The notes beneath the pieces are model-generated. The model was not told the DNA's origin. It made no database searches and was given only the letters and a program-made list of their open reading frames with translations. Shown here one piece after another: positions 36,201-41,703 of a DNA stretch of 41,703 nt. This stretch comes from Rodentolepis nana (lineage: Eukaryota > Platyhelminthes > Cestoda > Cyclophyllidea > Hymenolepididae). The first letter of the stretch is position 1, and every line of letters begins with the position of its first letter. The DNA lies in the NCBI GenBank assembly GCA_900617975.1, contig UZAE01000079.1, forward strand, positions 1-41,703. Reading direction: 5' to 3'. The translations under genes were made by a program, and so were the position numbers.

Positions 36201-39200
36201 CCGCACACATGTACGCTCATAGTATGTAATTACCGAAAAATGGCCTTGCCACAACCAATCAGAATGCGGAAACAGAAAAAGTAACCATTGCACACTTAGG
36301 AGGAAAATTCTAATAAAACATCCTGAATGTGCTTAACATGCTTGTTCACAGTCTCGAAGTTATAAACAATCGTTCTAACAAAGCCTAAATAATTGACAGA
36401 CAGTTTTTAAGTATACTTAATTATCAGAAGCATGAAACAATTGATTTAGATCAGAATGTTTCCATGCATTGGAGCAGTAGGTATAAGCATTTTTGGAGTA
36501 AAAATACACGCTCAAAATCTAACTTCCTCACTTTCAACGTGTTTTATTTGCAATTTCTAAAAAGTAATTGATGCCAACATACTTTCTTCACTTCATTTGA
36601 TCCCTCTCAAATTGGAAAAAATAACTCAAGATGCGTTTTCTTTCCAATACTAGAATCCATTGTGCACATACAAGAAAGACGGTCCTATATTTGTATTGTA
36701 ACTTTAAATTTTATACCACAAAATCTCTAATTTACAAGTTCTAACCCGCAAATTATATTTATTAAAATTGGGTTGGAAAGATTTGTTTACAAATTTATCT
36801 CCCCTTACCACCTTTGGAATTTTTACAGGCTAAGTTGTCCTTAATCTAGTTGTGGATTTTAGAGGGGATCTAAGAATGAATTCACCTTTTAGCCAATTAG
36901 GAATTGACTTATCCTTGAAAGTTATTCATTTTTTCTTCTATTTTCCTCATGTACACATATTTATCATCTTTGCTGTAGAAACTCCACATATTTCCATTGT
37001 TCAACTTATACAAGACGAATAAATTTGCAGTATATGGAATCCACGCAGAACCTTAGGTAGCCAGAGGGTAGGTGATGTGCTAATTGCTAACAGTTTCATT
37101 TGCCAACAAAGATATCTCTTTGTTTAGAGTGTAGCCTTCACATATCCTCAGTAATCTCTAAGACAGAATATCCTGGTATAGTTAGGCTCCCGAAATGGGT
37201 TTAGCTTAGGGAAAAGTAGATGTAGAGCAAGTATAGTGTTTATTGAATTTATGCTTACATCAAGCACGATTCGTATTTTAATGCATTTTATCATAACTTG
37301 AATGAAAATTAATAGTTGACTGGCTGAGAAGTCCTCAGCACACACGACCGCACTCCCCAGAACAATCGAGTGCTCATAGTTTAATTGTGTTAGGATTGCG
37401 TACTCCAAAAGATAGTGATTTACAACATTTCTGGGTGGTTTTAACACTCCAATGTATTACTATATCACAAAAAGTTATTTTGTGCGCATAGCTCGTAAAA
37501 TAGTTTGCGAAGCATTGATTAATAGGGGTTAATTTCATTTTCTTACAATTATTTCATAATCATATTATTTACTTTTAATATCAGTTATGGCACAAAGGAT
37601 TTGTTAGTTCCACTTACATAATAGGTATTCGTATATTTAATGTGATAAACTCGTAATGTTGAATTTTAATAATAAAATTACTTTAAGTTGCGTTTGCATC
37701 AATTCTTCATTTACTTGTTCCTATTTTGGTCTCAGATGGAAGAAGAGCTTTCTAAACAGCACATAGAGTCTTGCATGGCACCGTTAATCATCAAGGTATC
37801 GATTAACTTTGAGTGTACTCGGTATTCAAAATTACATTTATATTAAAAATAAGTTAAAGTAAAATTTGTGCATATTATTCCAAAAACCAATTTCTACCCA
37901 TTTATTTATTACAATTTATCACAAGTAACTGGCATAATGTACTTATTCATCAGACTCCATTTGAAGGAATTTCACCGACAACATGTTCAAATGGAGTGAG
38001 AAGATGACCTTGGAAATTGGTCGGACTCAAATGCAAATATTCCCTCTGCGATCACGGACTTAATGAGTGTGACAATGCTCCATTCTTCCATATGTGCATA
38101 TACTATCTGTGCGAAACAGTAATTGTTGCGATGTCTTTTTTTTCAAATGACTTGGAGCAAGTTCAATTAAACAACGATTATGGCAGATTAAGATTATAAA
38201 AACTTTTCCAATTTTAGTGTTGCCAAGTCCTAGCTATATATAAATACAAATATTGGCAGCACCAAATAAATTCTATATATTTCTTGTTATAGTTAAATAG
38301 TTTCTAATTATGAGCTCATTTAAATTCATATCATTAGTAGCTCATAAATCACATATGATTCGTATTTGCGAATTATTATTATTAAAGTAAGCATGAATTC
38401 AATATTTAATTTTACTGTCACAAAATGCATCATTTTAATTCATGATGTTTAAAAGCTGAAATTAAATTTTGCTATATTTCAAGTTATAGTGAGAGGTAAG
38501 AGAAAATAAAATTTTGCCGGCAAAAGGATGATAATATAATCACAGGCTGGGAAAGATGAGGAGAGAGGTGCGTTCATTTTACTTTGGGCAAATTTTGGAT
38601 GTTAGGGAATTGGGAAGCAGAATTTTGCATAGCAGGGCGAGTGTGTGTGTGTGTGTGTGTGTGAATGTGTGTGTGTGTGCGTGTGTGAGTGTATGTTGAG
38701 ACAGGTTGAAGGAGACATGATCGCACAGTGAGTAAGATTTGCTACTGGGTCTTGTTTGAGGCAGCTTTTCATGCCAGAGTGCAATCAGTGAATTCTGCAG
38801 TTTGTCTGAAAATGGAGTCATTTGGGGTTTGGAAAAGACGATAAGAAGTAAGTTATTTTTATTTATTTCAAAGGTTTAAATTGTGTTAGTTACAAGTTAT
38901 TAAATTTCCAATACTCGCTTCTACTTTCTATGATTATGTGAGGATAAATTGAATTTCTACCTTAAATTGAATTGAAATAACATATATTTCCATGGTAATA
39001 GTCTTTAACACGGCTGTGTAAAATTCATTGCTTCTTTCACAGTTTTAATAGCTCGATTTGTATCTCTTATACACATTTTTTTAAAAAAATGCACTAACTT
39101 TATGAAATTTTAATCCCAACACATTGGGGGAAAGGCAAACTGAATTCCACATATTTTTAGCCATCAAAAGTAATCAAACTAGGCTTTAATTATGGTCATT

Positions 39201-40296
39201 AACCTAAGAATGACCTTTTATATGCCTTGACCTTGTTGTTTATTTTCTGTATTAGAAAGCTAATGCAGTATAAGCGAGATACCAATGATCTGATGGCAAT
39301 AACTTCTTAAAGTCACCCCCTCCCACCTCCTTAATGTTAACAGATATTGGAAAGGTATAGATGATCAAACTTTGGAGGAAATATTGGGTCGATAGAAAAA
39401 GTATGAAAAAATCAATGAAAAATTTACTAAATAATTCGATCAAGATGTTGGTAAAAATGGGACCCCACATGAGTCTCTCCACTGAGTGACACACAAACAC
39501 GCTCTCTGGTCATTAAAAATTTCTGACAAACTTGCGTTCTTATTAAATTGCTCAATTATCGCTATGACCTCTTATTCAATTTGCGTGGAACGAACCGTTT
39601 GACTAAACTGTTCTGTAAGTATTTTATTTTGATTGACAACAGAGGAAGTCATGCTTCTTGCCCCATATTTAATTTAAAGTATCAAAGTGCAATTAATTAA
39701 AACAAATAGAGAGTAGAAAATGGTTAAATCGGCATAATCAATCATTTATCTTCCAATCAGCACTTGGCGAACAAGTAGCTAGTGAAAATAGAAAGAAGGA
39801 TTTGATGGCTCAAGTGTCTATCCACACGAACTCTCAAGTTAAAGTTTTGCCAAATGGGCAATAGATCTTAAAGCGCTTGAAATTATTACCAAAAAATATT
39901 CACCTGATTGTTTTTGTTATTTAAATCCGGAGAAGTTTGTCTAGCTGTCAAGGTAGGGTTTGCATTCATCGAGGTGGATTTGAGAAGGGAGACTGTCTTT
40001 CCTGGAATTTCTTCCATTTTAGGCGAAGTGGGTCGAGGGGAGGTGGAAGGCTGTCGGGAGAGAGGAGACCCATTTCGACCCTCGGATGCACCTCCGGTTG
40101 GATAATTCTCGTAGAAATTTGCATATAAGGACTGGTCCATTTTGTTTGGATGCGGTGGTATAACAGGGGGCAATTCAATAACAGTTGGAAGCTCATCATA
40201 GGGATCGGTTTCCAGGGGATTTACTACTACTTTCACTGTTTTCGTCGGTGCGTTTGCAGAAATTGTAGACCTACTTGTTGAAGGCTTGATTTTCGG
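33224..40296 (-). CDS. CAS-family (BCAR1/NEDD9-like) focal-adhesion scaffold, 3' part; 5' exons not in window
   Basis: Two exons: 40296-39904 (131 codons) and the terminal 34681-33224 (485 codons plus stop), phase 0 at each junction, across a 5.2 kb intron. The first is Pro/Ser-rich with Tyr sites DPYDELP and YANFYENYP, like a reduced substrate domain. The second has a Ser/Pro-rich stretch, then a helical region (about 34276-33896) resembling the CAS serine-rich bundle. It ends in a C-terminal domain (about 33775-33263) that follows vertebrate CAS C-termini: GLLHVYAAQFHSHC for the LLxFYxxQ start, IANAKFLLRCSSQLVSL for the AHSKFVILSAHKLVFI helix, then NAVCESLKGLIAQTKDVA and a final helix EMERLVGAVQDVV. 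Family knowledge: CAS proteins dock FAK/Src and Crk at integrin adhesions, and the C-terminal FAT-like domain targets adhesions and binds BCAR3-type exchange factors. No YDYVHL Src-docking motif is visible. The N-terminal SH3 domain would lie beyond 40296. Small unseen exons between the two cannot be excluded. The C-terminal match is from memory of the family, not a search. Confidence 0.72.
37736..37995 (+). CDS. Candidate pair of small exons nested in the CAS-like intron, opposite strand
   Basis: Exon 37736-37795 (60 nt, after CTCAG, before GTATCG) encodes MEEELSKQHIESCMAPLIIK. Exon 37954-37995 (42 nt, after CATCAG, before GTGAGA) encodes TPFEGISPTTCSNG. Both are whole numbers of codons and the phases agree. 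No further exons or known domain could be joined to them, so chance is possible. Confidence 0.22.
38640..38695. repeat. GT microsatellite in the CAS-like gene intron
   Basis: GT repeat with a few interruptions (GTGAATGTG, GTGCGTG). Confidence 0.9.
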
Positions 40297-40559
40297 CTAA
40301 AGTGGAATAGGAAGGCTCTAAATAATATTGAGCTTTAACCTGCTTAGGAAAATCATGAAAATGTCTCAATTTAATACCTTGATTAATTTTTCCTTAATTC
40401 TTTCGTCCATTTGGCCTATGCCTCATCTATAACCTTTCAGTTAACCACTTATAAGGTTTATTTCCATCCTAATTTGATGAGATCAAATGAAAAGACTTCT
40501 CCTCCTAAATATTCTCATACAAAATTGATTACAAATACTGAAAATCATATCCTCATGAA

Positions 40560-40834
40560 GGTGTGTGCGATCGACTTGCCTCCACATGGAGCACCCTTGG
40601 CAGCAGGCGACGTAGGACTTCAAACTACCATGACCCGACTCTATGCCATATTCGACCTCTTCCACAGAACTCGCCTTACTTTACCTTTTTTCTCTACCTT
40701 TGTGTCTGTCTCTCCCTCTTTTCTGTTCCCCTCTTGACTTTCGTAACTTTGATGTGCCCCCCCTTTGTGAATCCCAAAGTTAATTAAAGGCCAAATGATA
40801 ACTCTCCTGAAGCTTGTCATTTGATATAACTAAC
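40560..40834 (+). mobile_element. Dispersed short retroposon with internal deletion
   Basis: Flanked by TATCCTCATGAA (40548-40559) and TATTCTCATGAA (40835-40846), a 12 bp duplication with one mismatch. About 50 bp between GGTGCACC and ACTTCAAACTACCATG is missing. Confidence 0.88.
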
Positions 40835-41078
40835 TATTCTCATGAATGCATCCCACTGCTCATATAAATGCCTCATTTCTCCATATCCGATATGCAAAAA
40901 ATAGAACTACATGCGCCACAATTTCTTATTCAATAAGTTACTTCATTTGATCAATTAATGCCCCGTAAACGACATATTACGCCTTTAGTATATCGTTTAG
41001 GGCAGATATGGTCAAGTAATTGAATAACATTTTATTTATTTCCTTTCTAATTCTCATCTGCATTACTTTAGAAGAAAT

Positions 41079-41400
41079 GGGGTGTGCGATAGATTTACCT
41101 CCACGTGGTGCACCCAGGACAACGTATACTCATACGGCAAAAAAGTCTATTAACCGGCATTTGACTTCTGACTTCATAATACCATGGCCCAACTGCTTGT
41201 CATATTCGATCGCTTCCACAGTACTCATCCTGCCTTTTTCCCTACCTTTATGTCTGTCTACCTCTTTTACATCTGTGAATCGCTCTTCTCTTCCCCGCCC
41301 CTCGACTTTCTGCTACTTTGATGAACCTTCCCTCTGTGAAGCCCGAAGTCAGCTAAATGGCTAATGATAGCTATCAAAACGCCTGCCATTTGAAATAAAT
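41079..41400 (+). mobile_element. Dispersed short retroposon with 14 bp target-site duplication
   Basis: Bounded by perfect ACTTTAGAAGAAAT repeats (41065-41078 and 41401-41414), running from GGGGTGTGCGATAG to GAAATAAAT. Confidence 0.95.
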
Positions 41401-41703
41401 ACTTTAGAAGAAATCAATAAATGCGTGATGGCGAAATGGGTATTGCCAATTTTAATTGTTGGAAACGTGGAGCAAATCTCAATTTGGAGAAATTGCATAA
41501 ATAAAAAGCTCCCATTTTGTTTTCTATTGAATTTTGAGTTGGTGAAATGGTCTCCTACTGATCCAGAAAATCTGCCTTTGAGATAGTCTAGCGGTAATAT
41601 CAAAACCGAAAATTTTATTTAATCAGCCGTGTTTTTTGACGCTCTCACCCCCTCACTCACTGGAAGGTGATGCAAGCACCATGTTCAATAGCAAAAAAAT
41701 GGA

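Larger units (their letters stand above)
34682..39903 (-). other. 5.2 kb intron of the CAS-like gene
   Basis: Donor CAG/GTGAAT at 39904/39903 and acceptor GCATCTAG before 34681. Holds a GT microsatellite, short G- and C-tracts and the weak plus-strand exon pair, but no copy of the dispersed retroposon. Confidence 0.6.

Noticed and set aside
38579..38821. His/Thr-rich open frame on the minus strand
   Set aside because: Produced by the GT microsatellite.
40411..41364. Open frames of 74-114 codons on the plus strand
   Set aside because: They are translations of two retroposon copies.
1..41703. CRISPR arrays, operons, bacterial promoters
   Set aside because: None fits: repeats are dispersed or flanked by target duplications, and the genes are spliced.

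Overview
The window is eukaryotic, from an invertebrate animal. Its genes have spliced exons with GT/AG introns, one copy of a conserved animal GTPase (DRG2), a DEG/ENaC ion channel and a CAS-family adhesion scaffold. They sit in AT-rich DNA full of dispersed repeats, microsatellites and long G/C homopolymers. Very short introns (38 and 41 nt in DRG2) beside multi-kilobase ones would suit a parasitic flatworm, perhaps a tapeworm, but nothing seen here fixes the phylum.

Layout. 1-310 is the end of a repeat copy. 1105-6750 (+) is a complete six-exon DEG/ENaC channel gene (575 aa). 7888-10725 (-) is a complete ten-exon DRG2 gene (363 aa), tail to tail with the channel. 10.7-33 kb has no gene that can be called firmly; it holds repeats and a few weak candidate exons. 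33224-40296 (-) holds the last two recognised exons of a CAS/BCAR1/NEDD9-like scaffold, separated by a 5.2 kb intron, with the 5' end (SH3 part) not in the window. 40.5-41.7 kb holds two more repeat copies.

The dominant non-genic feature is one roughly 320 bp dispersed family with 14 copies in both orientations. Five copies are bounded by perfect 12-15 bp target-site duplications and one by a 12 bp duplication with one mismatch. It has a TAAA-rich 3' tail, an internal C-tract and no coding capacity, so it behaves as a short retroposon (SINE). Two copies (near 17.2 kb and 28.0 kb) carry a tRNA-Asp(GTC)-like sequence directly upstream in the same orientation; the 28.0 kb one still folds as a tRNA. 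Both also share about 110-140 bp further upstream. The duplication-bounded copies start just downstream of where the tRNA would end, which hints that the mobile RNA is a tRNA-Asp trailer.

Other structure: an 80 bp tandem repeat in a possible solo LTR (2.5-2.9 kb), four back-to-back hairpins at 20.7-20.84 kb next to an 80 bp duplicated segment, and G25 and C26 tracts.
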